DNA of 64,000 nt. It comes from Mangrovimonas xylaniphaga (GTDB taxonomy: Bacteria > Bacteroidota > Bacteroidia > Flavobacteriales > Flavobacteriaceae). The notes beneath the pieces were generated by a model. It did no database searches. It was not told the DNA's origin and saw nothing but the letters and a program-made list of their open reading frames with translations. The position numbers and the translations under genes were made by a program. The stretch covers positions 124,001-188,000 of the forward strand of contig NZ_LBIP01000017.1 of the NCBI RefSeq assembly GCF_001280435.1, written 5' to 3'. Shown in pieces: positions 56,729-64,000 of the stretch (position 1 is its first letter; every line of letters starts with the position of its first letter).

Positions 56729-57433
56729 ATGAAATTGAAGTACATTCAAATGGTCCTATGTTTTTTGGCAACTTCTGTGGTTCTAGCCCAACAGATCAAC
56801 CAATTTGACAGCAAAGGATTGCGACACGGTATTTGGCGCAAAAATTTCCATGAAACCAAAGAATTGCGCTATGAAGGCGAGTTCAATCATGGTAAGGAAA
56901 TTGGTGTGTTTAAATATTATACTTTAAATAATAAAAAGAGTGTGTTGAGTGCCACTAAAACCTTCAATCCAAATAATGATATTGCCGAGGTGAAGTTCTT
57001 TTCTTCTACAGGAAAACTTATCAGCGAAGGAAAGATGAATGGGAAACTGTATATGGGCAAATGGGTGTATTATCACAACAAAACGAATGCTATCATGTCT
57101 ACCGAAACCTATAATGACCAAGGAAATTTGGAAGGAGAGAAATTGGTGTATTATGACAATGGACAGATTGCCGAAAGAGTGAACTACGTGAATGGAAAAA
57201 TACAAGGTGTGTCCAGATGGTATTCGGAAACAGGAGTGGTATTGAAGGAGTTTCATTATGTGAATGATGAACTTCACGGAGAAGCCAAATATTACAATGA
57301 CGAAGGGCAATTACTTGCCGAAGGAAGCTACAAGCACGACAGTAAGGATGGTATTTGGAAATACTACAAAGACGGCAAGCTTGAAGAAGAAAAGGACTTT
57401 ACCAAAAAGAGCAAAAACCCTTACAAGCAATAG
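56729..57433 (+). CDS. secreted MORN/YwqK-repeat protein
   Basis: A 234-residue protein with a signal peptide (MKLKYIQMVLCFLATSVVLA). The rest consists of MORN-like repeats of the YwqK type: DSKGLRHGIWRKNF, YYDNGQIAERVNYVNGKIQG, YHEVN-type variants and YNDEGQLLAEGSYKHDSKDG. About seven repeats are visible. Such repeats are often annotated as YwqK family antitoxins, but a signal peptide and the lack of a toxin gene argue against that function here. Role unknown. Confidence 0.8.
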   Translation: MKLKYIQMVLCFLATSVVLAQQINQFDSKGLRHGIWRKNFHETKELRYEGEFNHGKEIGVFKYYTLNNKKSVLSATKTFNPNNDIAEVKFFSSTGKLISEGKMNGKLYMGKWVYYHNKTNAIMSTETYNDQGNLEGEKLVYYDNGQIAERVNYVNGKIQGVSRWYSETGVVLKEFHYVNDELHGEAKYYNDEGQLLAEGSYKHDSKDGIWKYYKDGKLEEEKDFTKKSKNPYKQ

Positions 57434-57463
57434 GTTAAAGCTATCAAGGCTATAATGTTTTAT

Positions 57464-57489
57464 AATGGTAACTTTAAGAGGTTACCATT
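57464..57489 (+). terminator. short terminator after the MORN protein gene
   Basis: Nine-base perfect arms 57464-57472 and 57481-57489, followed by T-rich sequence. Confidence 0.7.
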
Positions 57490-57539
57490 TTTTATTTTGT
57501 AATTTTGCAACGTATAATCAAATTCAATCGCTTACATAA

Positions 57540-58727
57540 ATGAAACGAGTTATCGTAGGCCTTTCAGGAGGTGTAGATTCCAGTGTGGCAGCCTATTTGT
57601 TAAAGGAACAGGGCTATGAGGTCATTGGGCTTTTTATGAAAAATTGGCATGACGATTCGGTGACGATTTCCGATGAATGTCCATGGTTGGACGATAGCAA
57701 TGATGCCATGTTGGTTGCCGATAAATTGGGAATTCCTTTCCAAACGGTAGATTTGAGTGAGCAATACAAAGAACGTATTGTAGATTATATGTTTGATGAA
57801 TACCAGCGAGGCCGAACTCCCAATCCGGACGTACTCTGTAATCGTGAAATCAAGTTTGACGTCTTCATGAAAATTGCCTTGGATTTAGGAGCCGATTATG
57901 TGGCAACAGGGCATTATTGTAGAAGAGGAACGATTCAAAAAGACGGAGAAGAAATTTATCAGTTGTTGGCAGGTGTAGATGGCAATAAAGATCAGTCCTA
58001 TTTCTTGTGTCAATTGTCTCAAGAGCAATTGTCGAAAGCCCTTTTTCCGATTGGAGAATTGACAAAGCCTGAAGTTAGGGAAATTGCGACAAAATTAAAT
58101 TTGGTTACCGCTGATAAAAAGGATTCTCAAGGATTGTGTTTTATTGGTAAAGTGCGACTTCCAGAATTTTTGCAACAAAAATTGATGCCGAAGGAAGGCG
58201 TCATTGTAGAGATCCCTTCTGATAGGGAAGTGTATTTAAATGGGACTTCTAATTTCGATTCCAAAGAGGAAGAACTTCAATATTTAACAAAAAAAGTAGA
58301 CTATCATATCACTGACGGAAAGGTGGTTGGAAAGCATCAAGGTGCTCACTATTTCACAAAAGGCCAGCGTAAAGGTCTTGGTGTTGGGGGGACTGTGGAG
58401 CCATTGTTCGTTATCGATACGGATGTGGAAGAAAATGTCATTTATACAGGGCAGGGGAAAGACCATCCTGGCTTGTTAAAACGCGCCCTTTTTGTAGCTA
58501 ATGATGAAGTGCATTGGATTCGTGAAGATTTGGAACTCCACCAAGGCGAAACTATGGAAGTGATGGCGCGCATTAGGTACAGACAGCCGTTGGAACCAGC
58601 AATTTTGTACAAAGTTGACAATGGACTTTACGTGGAATTTCAAAACTTACAATCGGCTATTACCGAAGGGCAATTTGTAGCTTGGTATCTAGGAGAGGAA
58701 TTGGTAGGATCGGGAGTAATTTCTTAA
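57540..58727 (+). CDS. mnmA: tRNA-specific 2-thiouridylase MnmA
   Basis: A 395-residue enzyme with the PP-loop ([20 protein letters not shown]), the first catalytic cysteine in [13 protein letters not shown] and the second in [16 protein letters not shown]. It sulfurates U34 of Lys, Glu and Gln tRNAs. It ends 31 bases before the protease gene, on the same strand. A -7-like TAATTTTG lies at 57500-57507. Confidence 0.97.
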   Translation: MKRVIVGLSGGVDSSVAAYLLKEQGYEVIGLFMKNWHDDSVTISDECPWLDDSNDAMLVADKLGIPFQTVDLSEQYKERIVDYMFDEYQRGRTPNPDVLCNREIKFDVFMKIALDLGADYVATGHYCRRGTIQKDGEEIYQLLAGVDGNKDQSYFLCQLSQEQLSKALFPIGELTKPEVREIATKLNLVTADKKDSQGLCFIGKVRLPEFLQQKLMPKEGVIVEIPSDREVYLNGTSNFDSKEEELQYLTKKVDYHITDGKVVGKHQGAHYFTKGQRKGLGVGGTVEPLFVIDTDVEENVIYTGQGKDHPGLLKRALFVANDEVHWIREDLELHQGETMEVMARIRYRQPLEPAILYKVDNGLYVEFQNLQSAITEGQFVAWYLGEELVGSGVIS

Positions 58728-58758
58728 ATTGCACCAACCGATTCCCAAACACAACTAG

Positions 58759-60375
58759 ATGTTCAAAAAAATATTGCTGTTTGGCATACTTGCCATAAGT
58801 TATTTGGGCCATGCCCAAGAAGATGCATGGGTATATCTTACCGATAAATTGGATGTTGAGGCATCCATCAACAATCCCATTTCCATTTTATCACAGGCTG
58901 CCATCGATCGAAAAAATGCCCATGGTATTCCTATTGACAGTCGCGATGTTCCCGTTAACGAAGCTTATATTTCAACGCTTAAAACCCAAGCGGGCATTAC
59001 TGTTTTGGCAAAGTCCAAATGGTTCAATGCGGTGCATGTTAGGGGAGCCCAAACAGATATTTCGGCATTATTGGACTTGCCTTTTGTAGACAGTATCGAC
59101 TTTGCCGATAATAGCTTGGACCTTTCTTCAGGAAAAATGGCTGCCATTCAAAATAAATTCAGTTTAGAAGAAATCACCTCCGATTTTGTTTATGGAAATG
59201 CCCAAAACCAAGTTGAAATGCTCAATTTGGAAACCTTACATCAACTCGATTTTACAGGTGAAGGTATTGTAATTGCGGTATTGGATGCAGGATTTCCAAA
59301 TGTCAATACGATGGCTGGATTCCAAAGATTACGAGACAATGATGATTTATTGGATGGCTATGATTTTGTGAACAGGACAAATGATATCTATGTCTATTCA
59401 GATAATGATCATGGTACACGGGTATTAAGCACTATGGCAGGTTATGTGGAAGAACAATTTGTAGGAACCGCTCCAGATGCCTCCTATTATCTTTTTAGAA
59501 CTGAAGATGCGGGAAGTGAAAATCCTGTAGAGGAAAGTTATTGGGTGGAAGCTGCCGAGCGAGCCGATAGTTTGGGAGTACACATTATAAATTCATCTTT
59601 GGGATATAATGAATATGACAATCCAAATTATAGTTATACCACTGCAGACATGAATGGCAACACGGCCTTTATTTCAAAAGGAGCTAACATTGCTTTTGAA
59701 AAAGGCATTTTGGTAGTGTCTTCCGCGGGAAATTCCGGGGCAACCACATGGCAAATTGTTGGAGCACCGGCTGATGCTGCTAATGTACTTTCTGTAGGCG
59801 CTGTAGATTCGGAAGGGAATTATGCAGCTTTCAGTTCTCAGGGAAATGAAACGCAGCCTACCCAAAAACCAGATGTTGTGGCTCAAGGAGCTGGAGCGTC
59901 TGTTATTAGTCCGAGCGATGCTTTGGTGTCCAATAGCGGGACTTCCTTTAGTGGTCCAATTATAGCTGGTGCTGCGGCTTCCTTATGGCAGGCTTTTCCA
60001 TTGGAAACGAATGCAGAAATTAAGCAGCGGATCCAATCATCTTCCTCTCAATATGATTCGCCTGATAATTTGTTGGGCTTTGGCATTCCAGATTTTGGAT
60101 TGGCCTATGATATGCTTTTGTCCGTGCATGAGATGAGTTTAGATGAAATTCATATGTATCCCAATCCTGTTAGAGAAGAATTGACCATTCAATTGGGAAC
60201 GCTTTATGAGGAAACAACATATTCCTTGTGTAATCTCCAAGGGAAGGAATTACAATCAGGTACACTGACCCAACAGTTGGAAGATATTAGTGTTTCTGGC
60301 TTGGCTCAAGGCATGTATGTACTTTCTTTGAAAACGAAAACACAAATCAAATCTATAAAACTTATCAAACTATAA
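58759..60375 (+). CDS. secreted subtilisin-like protease (S8) with type IX sorting domain
   Basis: A 538-residue protein. Signal peptide MFKKILLFGILAISYLGHA, a propeptide, then the S8 domain with D176 (AVLDAGFP), H218 (NDHGTRVLSTMAGY) and S396 (NSGTSFSGPI). The C-terminal 75 residues (MYPNPVREELTIQLG; GMYVLSLKTKT) form a type A T9SS sorting domain, which targets the protein to the surface or medium. The nitronate monooxygenase gene starts directly after its stop codon. Confidence 0.94.
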   Translation: MFKKILLFGILAISYLGHAQEDAWVYLTDKLDVEASINNPISILSQAAIDRKNAHGIPIDSRDVPVNEAYISTLKTQAGITVLAKSKWFNAVHVRGAQTDISALLDLPFVDSIDFADNSLDLSSGKMAAIQNKFSLEEITSDFVYGNAQNQVEMLNLETLHQLDFTGEGIVIAVLDAGFPNVNTMAGFQRLRDNDDLLDGYDFVNRTNDIYVYSDNDHGTRVLSTMAGYVEEQFVGTAPDASYYLFRTEDAGSENPVEESYWVEAAERADSLGVHIINSSLGYNEYDNPNYSYTTADMNGNTAFISKGANIAFEKGILVVSSAGNSGATTWQIVGAPADAANVLSVGAVDSEGNYAAFSSQGNETQPTQKPDVVAQGAGASVISPSDALVSNSGTSFSGPIIAGAAASLWQAFPLETNAEIKQRIQSSSSQYDSPDNLLGFGIPDFGLAYDMLLSVHEMSLDEIHMYPNPVREELTIQLGTLYEETTYSLCNLQGKELQSGTLTQQLEDISVSGLAQGMYVLSLKTKTQIKSIKLIKL

Positions 60376-61323
60376 ATGACAAATAGAATTACAACACTTT
60401 TTGATATAGAATACCCCATAGTTCAAGCAGGAATGATATGGAACAGCGGCTGGAGATTAGCCTCTGCAGCCAGTAATGCTGGTATATTGGGATTGATTGG
60501 CGCAGGCTCTATGTATCCAGAAGTACTGCGAGAACACATCCAAAAATGTAAAAAGGCAACAACAAAACCTTTTGGGGTGAACGTTCCAATGCTGTACCCG
60601 AACATTGAAGAAATTATGGATATCATTGTGGAGGAAGGTGTAAAAATTGTCTTCACTTCGGCGGGAAATCCCAAAACGTGGACGTCTTGGCTGCAAGAGC
60701 GAGGCATTACAGTTGTGCATGTAGTAAGCAGTGTGAAATTTGCGTTGAAAGCCCAAGAGGCAGGAGTGGACGCTATTGTTGCCGAAGGTTTTGAGGCAGG
60801 AGGACACAACGGGCGAGATGAAACAACTACGTTGACTTTAATCCCAATGGTAAAAGAGCAATTGCAAATTCCATTGATTGCAGCAGGAGGCATTGCTACG
60901 GGAAGAGGCATGTTAGCCGCGATGGTTTTGGGTGCTGATGGTGTTCAGGTAGGAAGCCGTTTTGTGGCAAGTGAAGAATCTTCTGCTCACATGGCCTTTA
61001 AAGAAGTGGTGGTAAATGCCAAAGAAGGGGACACACAATTAACTTTAAAGGAACTGGCGCCAGTGCGTTTGGTGAAAAATAAGTTCTTCAATGATATCCA
61101 GGAACTGTATACCAAAAGTCCTTCGGTGGAGGATTTGAAAGCGCTTTTGGGAAGGGCAAGAGCTAAAAAAGGCATGTTTGAAGGGGATTTGGAAGAAGGA
61201 GAATTGGAAATTGGCCAGATTGCAGGTTTGATCCACGATATCAAGCCCGTTCAAGACATTGTAAGTGAGATGGTACAGGAATTTAGAGAAGCCCATGCCC
61301 AACTAATAGGATTAAAAATTTAG
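60376..61323 (+). CDS. nitronate monooxygenase-like FMN enzyme
   Basis: A 315-residue TIM-barrel flavoenzyme of the nitronate monooxygenase/enoyl reductase-like (NMO class II, FabK-related) group: PIVQAGMIWNSGWRLASAAS, EGFEAGGHNGRDETTTL, LIAAGGIATGRGMLAAMVLG and GVQVGSRFVAS are the FMN and phosphate-binding loops. The GHNGRDETTT segment carries the catalytic histidine region. Exact substrate unknown. It abuts the upstream protease gene, so they are probably co-transcribed although no functional link is evident. Confidence 0.9.
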   Translation: MTNRITTLFDIEYPIVQAGMIWNSGWRLASAASNAGILGLIGAGSMYPEVLREHIQKCKKATTKPFGVNVPMLYPNIEEIMDIIVEEGVKIVFTSAGNPKTWTSWLQERGITVVHVVSSVKFALKAQEAGVDAIVAEGFEAGGHNGRDETTTLTLIPMVKEQLQIPLIAAGGIATGRGMLAAMVLGADGVQVGSRFVASEESSAHMAFKEVVVNAKEGDTQLTLKELAPVRLVKNKFFNDIQELYTKSPSVEDLKALLGRARAKKGMFEGDLEEGELEIGQIAGLIHDIKPVQDIVSEMVQEFREAHAQLIGLKI

Positions 61324-61661
61324 GGATTTTTATCAGAGAAAGGAAGCCAGTTTGCCAACTGCCAACTGAAACGGTAAGCCATAAAATAACAAAAAGGAGA
61401 TCTTGTCTCCTTTTTGTTTGAAACCATTCACGACTTAATCTTTAAAATCCCTCAAAAATTATGGCGTAAAAAGTTTCAACTAGAACTAACTCAAATAATT
61501 ACTTAAATTTAGGAATTAAATGCTTTTGTTAAAAGGAATTCCTAAAGGAGTTATTAACAATTTTAAATGTAATTAATTGATTTGTAATTAAATACACTGT
61601 TTCGGCTTCTTCTTTACTATACGTTATAAAAGCATATCTTTGTCGCATTAAAAAGAATAAC
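61324..61661. other. 338-base intergenic region
   Basis: Holds the terminator at 61390-61416 and a -7-like TATCTTTG at 61635-61642 that probably serves the MATE gene. A 7-base tandem repeat GCCAACTGCCAACT lies near 61353. No gene or other structure is seen in it. Confidence 0.6.
61390..61416 (+). terminator. terminator after the nitronate monooxygenase-like gene
   Basis: Eleven-base perfect arms 61390-61400 and 61406-61416 with A and T runs; usable in both directions. Confidence 0.75.
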
Positions 61662-63047
61662 GTGAATCTTTCCCTTTATACTAAAGAGTTTAAATACAAT
61701 TGGAAGTTGGCAGCCCCCGTGATGTTAGGGATGTTGGGCCATACTTTTGTGAGCTTTGTAGACAACGTTATGGTGGGGCAGTTGGGGACCGCCGAATTGG
61801 CTGCAGTGTCCTTGGGGAACAGTTTTATGTTCATCGCCATGTCCTTAGGAATAGGCTTTTCTACGGCCATTACGCCTTTGGTTGCGGAAGCCGATGGTGC
61901 CGAGGATTTTCAACAAGGAAAATCAGCTTTTAAACACGGTTTGTTTTTGTGCACGCTCTTGGGCATTTTGTTGTTCTTGGTGGTTTATTTTTCCAAACCG
62001 TTAATGTATTTGATGAAGCAACCTGCAGAGGTTGTGGAATATGCCATGCCTTATTTGGATTTGGTGGCATTTTCCTTGATTCCTTTAATCGTGTTTCAGG
62101 CTTTTAAGCAATTCAGTGATGGTTTGTCCATGACCAAATACCCAATGTACGCTACCTTATTGGGCAACATCGTAAATGTCGTTTTGAATTATATTTTCAT
62201 TTTTGGAAAGTTTGGATTTCCAGAACTGGGAATTGTTGGTGCTGCTTACGGAACCTTGGCATCCAGATTTATAATGGTGGCCTTTTTATGGATGTTGCTA
62301 ATGAAAAAAGAAAAATCCAAGGCCTTTGTAACCCATATTAAAATATTTGTACTCGATAGATTGATGCTGCGCCAGCTTTTAAAACTGGGAACCCCCAGTG
62401 CCATGCAAATGTTTTTTGAAGTAGCCATTTTTACGGGGGCTATTTGGTTAAGTGGTTTGTTGGGTAAAAATCCCCAAGCGGCCAATCAAATTGCATTAAA
62501 CCTATCTTCAATGACCTTTATGGTTGCCACAGGTTTGAGCGTAGCAGCTATGATTAGAGTAGGAAACCAAAAAGGACTTCAAAATTATACCGAATTGAGA
62601 CGAATTGCCTTCTCCATCTTTTTAATGGGTTTTATCTTTGCGGTGATTTTTGGACTGTTTTTTTACGCTTTCCACGGAAGTTTACCAAAACTATATGTCG
62701 ACTTTAATGATGCTAAAAATGCCATGGATAATGCCGAAGTGGTTGGCATAGCTTCAACTTTGCTCATTGTTGCGGGATTTTTTCAGATTAGTGATAGTAT
62801 CCAAGTGGTGATGTTGGGAGCCTTGAGAGGTTTACAGGATGTAAAAATACCAACAATCATTACTTTTATATCTTATTGGGTCATAGGGTTTCCTGTTTGT
62901 GTGTTTTTGGGGAAGGAAGAAGCCTATGGCAGTTTTGGAATTTGGATAGGCCTTTTGGCTGGTTTGACCGCAGCGGCCATTTTATTGTACATCAGGTTCA
63001 ATTATTTGACCAATAAATTAATAGAAACAAACAAATTAGATTCATAA
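61662..63047 (+). CDS. MATE family efflux transporter
   Basis: A 461-residue membrane protein starting with GTG. Twelve hydrophobic helices and the MATE pattern: APVMLGMLGHTFVSFVDNVM, GTAELAAVSLGNSF and, in the second half, LKLGTPSAMQMFFEVAIF and NQIALNLSSMTFMVATGLSV. These proteins export cationic drugs, flavins or organic acids with Na+ or H+. It belongs to the NorM-like branch. The next small gene starts six bases after its stop. Confidence 0.93.
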   Translation: MNLSLYTKEFKYNWKLAAPVMLGMLGHTFVSFVDNVMVGQLGTAELAAVSLGNSFMFIAMSLGIGFSTAITPLVAEADGAEDFQQGKSAFKHGLFLCTLLGILLFLVVYFSKPLMYLMKQPAEVVEYAMPYLDLVAFSLIPLIVFQAFKQFSDGLSMTKYPMYATLLGNIVNVVLNYIFIFGKFGFPELGIVGAAYGTLASRFIMVAFLWMLLMKKEKSKAFVTHIKIFVLDRLMLRQLLKLGTPSAMQMFFEVAIFTGAIWLSGLLGKNPQAANQIALNLSSMTFMVATGLSVAAMIRVGNQKGLQNYTELRRIAFSIFLMGFIFAVIFGLFFYAFHGSLPKLYVDFNDAKNAMDNAEVVGIASTLLIVAGFFQISDSIQVVMLGALRGLQDVKIPTIITFISYWVIGFPVCVFLGKEEAYGSFGIWIGLLAGLTAAAILLYIRFNYLTNKLIETNKLDS

Positions 63048-63053
63048 TACACG

Positions 63054-63281
63054 ATGGAATTACCAAAATTTTTATTGGGAGACAACACCGATTTCCCTGA
63101 AGCCATTTATATTATACATACCGATTTTCCTAGGTTCATCATCAATTTGGAAAACGATGATATTGAATGGTTGGAAGAGTTCGACGAACACGATCAAAAG
63201 GAAGTGGAGGCTGAAATTGAAAATTTGATTAATGCAGCTACCGACTTTTATGACCGTGAGGTGGCACGTTACGAAGAGTAG
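63054..63281 (+). CDS. small acidic protein of unknown function, 75 aa
   Basis: An acidic protein (MELPKFLLGDNTDFPEAIYI; NLENDDIEWLEEFDEHD), probably helix-rich in its second half (EAEIENLINAATDFYDREVA). No transmembrane segment and no known motif. It lies between the MATE and PAP2 genes with gaps of 6 and 2 bases and so is part of one transcript. Not recognised. Confidence 0.75.
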   Translation: MELPKFLLGDNTDFPEAIYIIHTDFPRFIINLENDDIEWLEEFDEHDQKEVEAEIENLINAATDFYDREVARYEE

Positions 63282-63283
63282 GC

Positions 63284-63850
63284 ATGGAGCAACTCATTCA
63301 GTATGACACCGATTTATTTTTATGGTTAAATAATTTGGGCAATCCTACATGGGATGGCTTTTGGTTGGCGGTCACCAATAAATTTACCTTTATACCTTTG
63401 TATGGGGTATTACTGTATTTGCTTTACAGAAAAATGGGAGCCAAGTCATTGCTAATTTCTGTAGTCGTGATTGCTTTTATGATTGCTTTTACAGACCAGA
63501 TTAGTAGTTTGTTTAAACATGGTGTGCAACGTCCTAGACCTTGTAAAGAAGCTGACTTAATGGAGCAAATGCGATATATTGCAGAACGTTGTGGACGCTA
63601 CGGTTTCTTCTCCGCACATGCAGCCAATTCTATGGCCATAGCGGTTTTTACAGGTTTGTTATTGAGACCCTATTATAAATCCTTGATTTTTGCACTATTG
63701 TTTTGGAGTGCTTTTGTGGCTTATAGCAGAATTTATGTGGGCGTGCATTATCCTTTGGATATTATCTGCGGAATGACATTTGGAGCCATGTCTGGTTTTT
63801 TGTTTTACAAACTCAAACAAAAGGCTGATTCCCGATTTATTTCTTCCTAA
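63284..63850 (+). CDS. PAP2-family membrane phosphatase
   Basis: A 188-residue membrane protein with the three PAP2 motifs: KHGVQRPRPCKE, SAHAANSMA with the catalytic histidine, and SRIYVGVHYPLDIICG. About five helices. Likely dephosphorylates undecaprenyl pyrophosphate or another lipid phosphate at the membrane. Its last 14 bases overlap the 3' end of the partial minus-strand gene. Confidence 0.92.
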   Translation: MEQLIQYDTDLFLWLNNLGNPTWDGFWLAVTNKFTFIPLYGVLLYLLYRKMGAKSLLISVVVIAFMIAFTDQISSLFKHGVQRPRPCKEADLMEQMRYIAERCGRYGFFSAHAANSMAIAVFTGLLLRPYYKSLIFALLFWSAFVAYSRIYVGVHYPLDIICGMTFGAMSGFLFYKLKQKADSRFISS

Positions 63851-64000
63851 GAATATAATACTCGTTTACCAACCTACCATTATGTTTTTTGGAGTTTTTT
63901 TCTGCTAAGTTCAAATCGAAAGTGGTTTGAAACTCCATCTCGTATTGATTGGATAATAAGACTTTATCTTCCTTGGATAATTTTTGGGTTAGGAGTCCGA
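63837..64000 (-). CDS. C-terminal 54 residues of an unidentified protein (cut by window edge)
   Basis: A minus-strand frame that ends at the stop codon complement of 63837-63839 and continues past the right edge. The visible part reads QKLSKEDKVLLSNQYEMEFQ and then VNEYYILRKK at the C-terminus, mostly polar with a basic tail. Too little is present for a family call. It converges on the PAP2 gene with a 14-base overlap. Confidence 0.6.
   Translation of the reverse strand, partial: GLLTQKLSKEDKVLLSNQYEMEFQTTFDLNLAEKNSKKHNGRLVNEYYILRKK

Noticed and set aside
56729-57433. YwqK-type protein as the antitoxin of a toxin-antitoxin system
   Set aside because: It has a signal peptide, no toxin-like neighbour, and MORN repeats are widespread in unrelated proteins.

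Overview
The window is an ordinary-looking stretch of chromosome from a member of the Flavobacteriaceae (Bacteroidota), probably marine. Support: AT-rich DNA, flavobacterial -7 elements of the TAnnTTTG type before several genes, a type IX secretion C-terminal sorting domain, carboxypeptidase-like regulatory domains and TonB-type beta-barrels, DUF4295 behind rpmB-rpmG, the bacillithiol enzyme BshC, and the long periplasmic form of YidC. No tRNA, rRNA, insertion sequence, prophage or CRISPR array was recognised. The genus cannot be named from sequence alone.

Layout. 1-5.2 kb: lipoprotein fragment, a DUF819 membrane protein with an unusual extracytoplasmic domain, then a compact four-gene unit (SPFH protein, DUF4177, membrane protein, ribbon-helix-helix protein) and a PorT-like barrel. 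5.3-19 kb: mostly minus-strand envelope and stress genes (two alpha/beta hydrolases, AlkB, a VanX-like dipeptidase on the plus strand, DUF885 peptidase, DEAD helicase, transglutaminase-like protein, HtpG), interrupted by an ECF sigma/anti-sigma pair whose divergent promoter region carries two matching ECF-type promoters. 19-26 kb: a KAS III enzyme, a 640-base hairpin-rich intergenic region with repeats, an outer-membrane barrel receptor, a CoA-binding protein, a sodium/solute symporter, recR and a glycosyltransferase.

26.9-36.6 kb: 2-oxo acid dehydrogenase E2; an unrecognised 603-residue cysteine-bearing protein followed by nadA and nadB (NAD synthesis), with a CRP/FNR-like palindrome at a class II activator distance from its promoter; then exonuclease, FAH-family enzyme, orphan Hpt protein, cinA, rpmB, rpmG and DUF4295. 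36.8-50 kb: ftsY, a lipoprotein amidase, a serine hydrolase, rimO, an M14 carboxypeptidase, bshC, a PLP decarboxylase and guaA. 49-64 kb: a four-LysM protein with a receptor-like domain, DUF3820, the cbpA/cbpM-like pair, pyrG, yidC, a MORN/YwqK protein, mnmA, a secreted S8 protease, a nitronate monooxygenase-like protein, a MATE exporter, a PAP2 phosphatase and a truncated gene at the right edge.

Most genes are housekeeping. The parts most worth a second look are the divergent ECF promoter pair at 11270-11354, the regulated orphan protein beside nadAB at 28392-30276, the SPFH/RHH four-gene unit at 2497-4262, and the hairpin and repeat region at 20099-20742.
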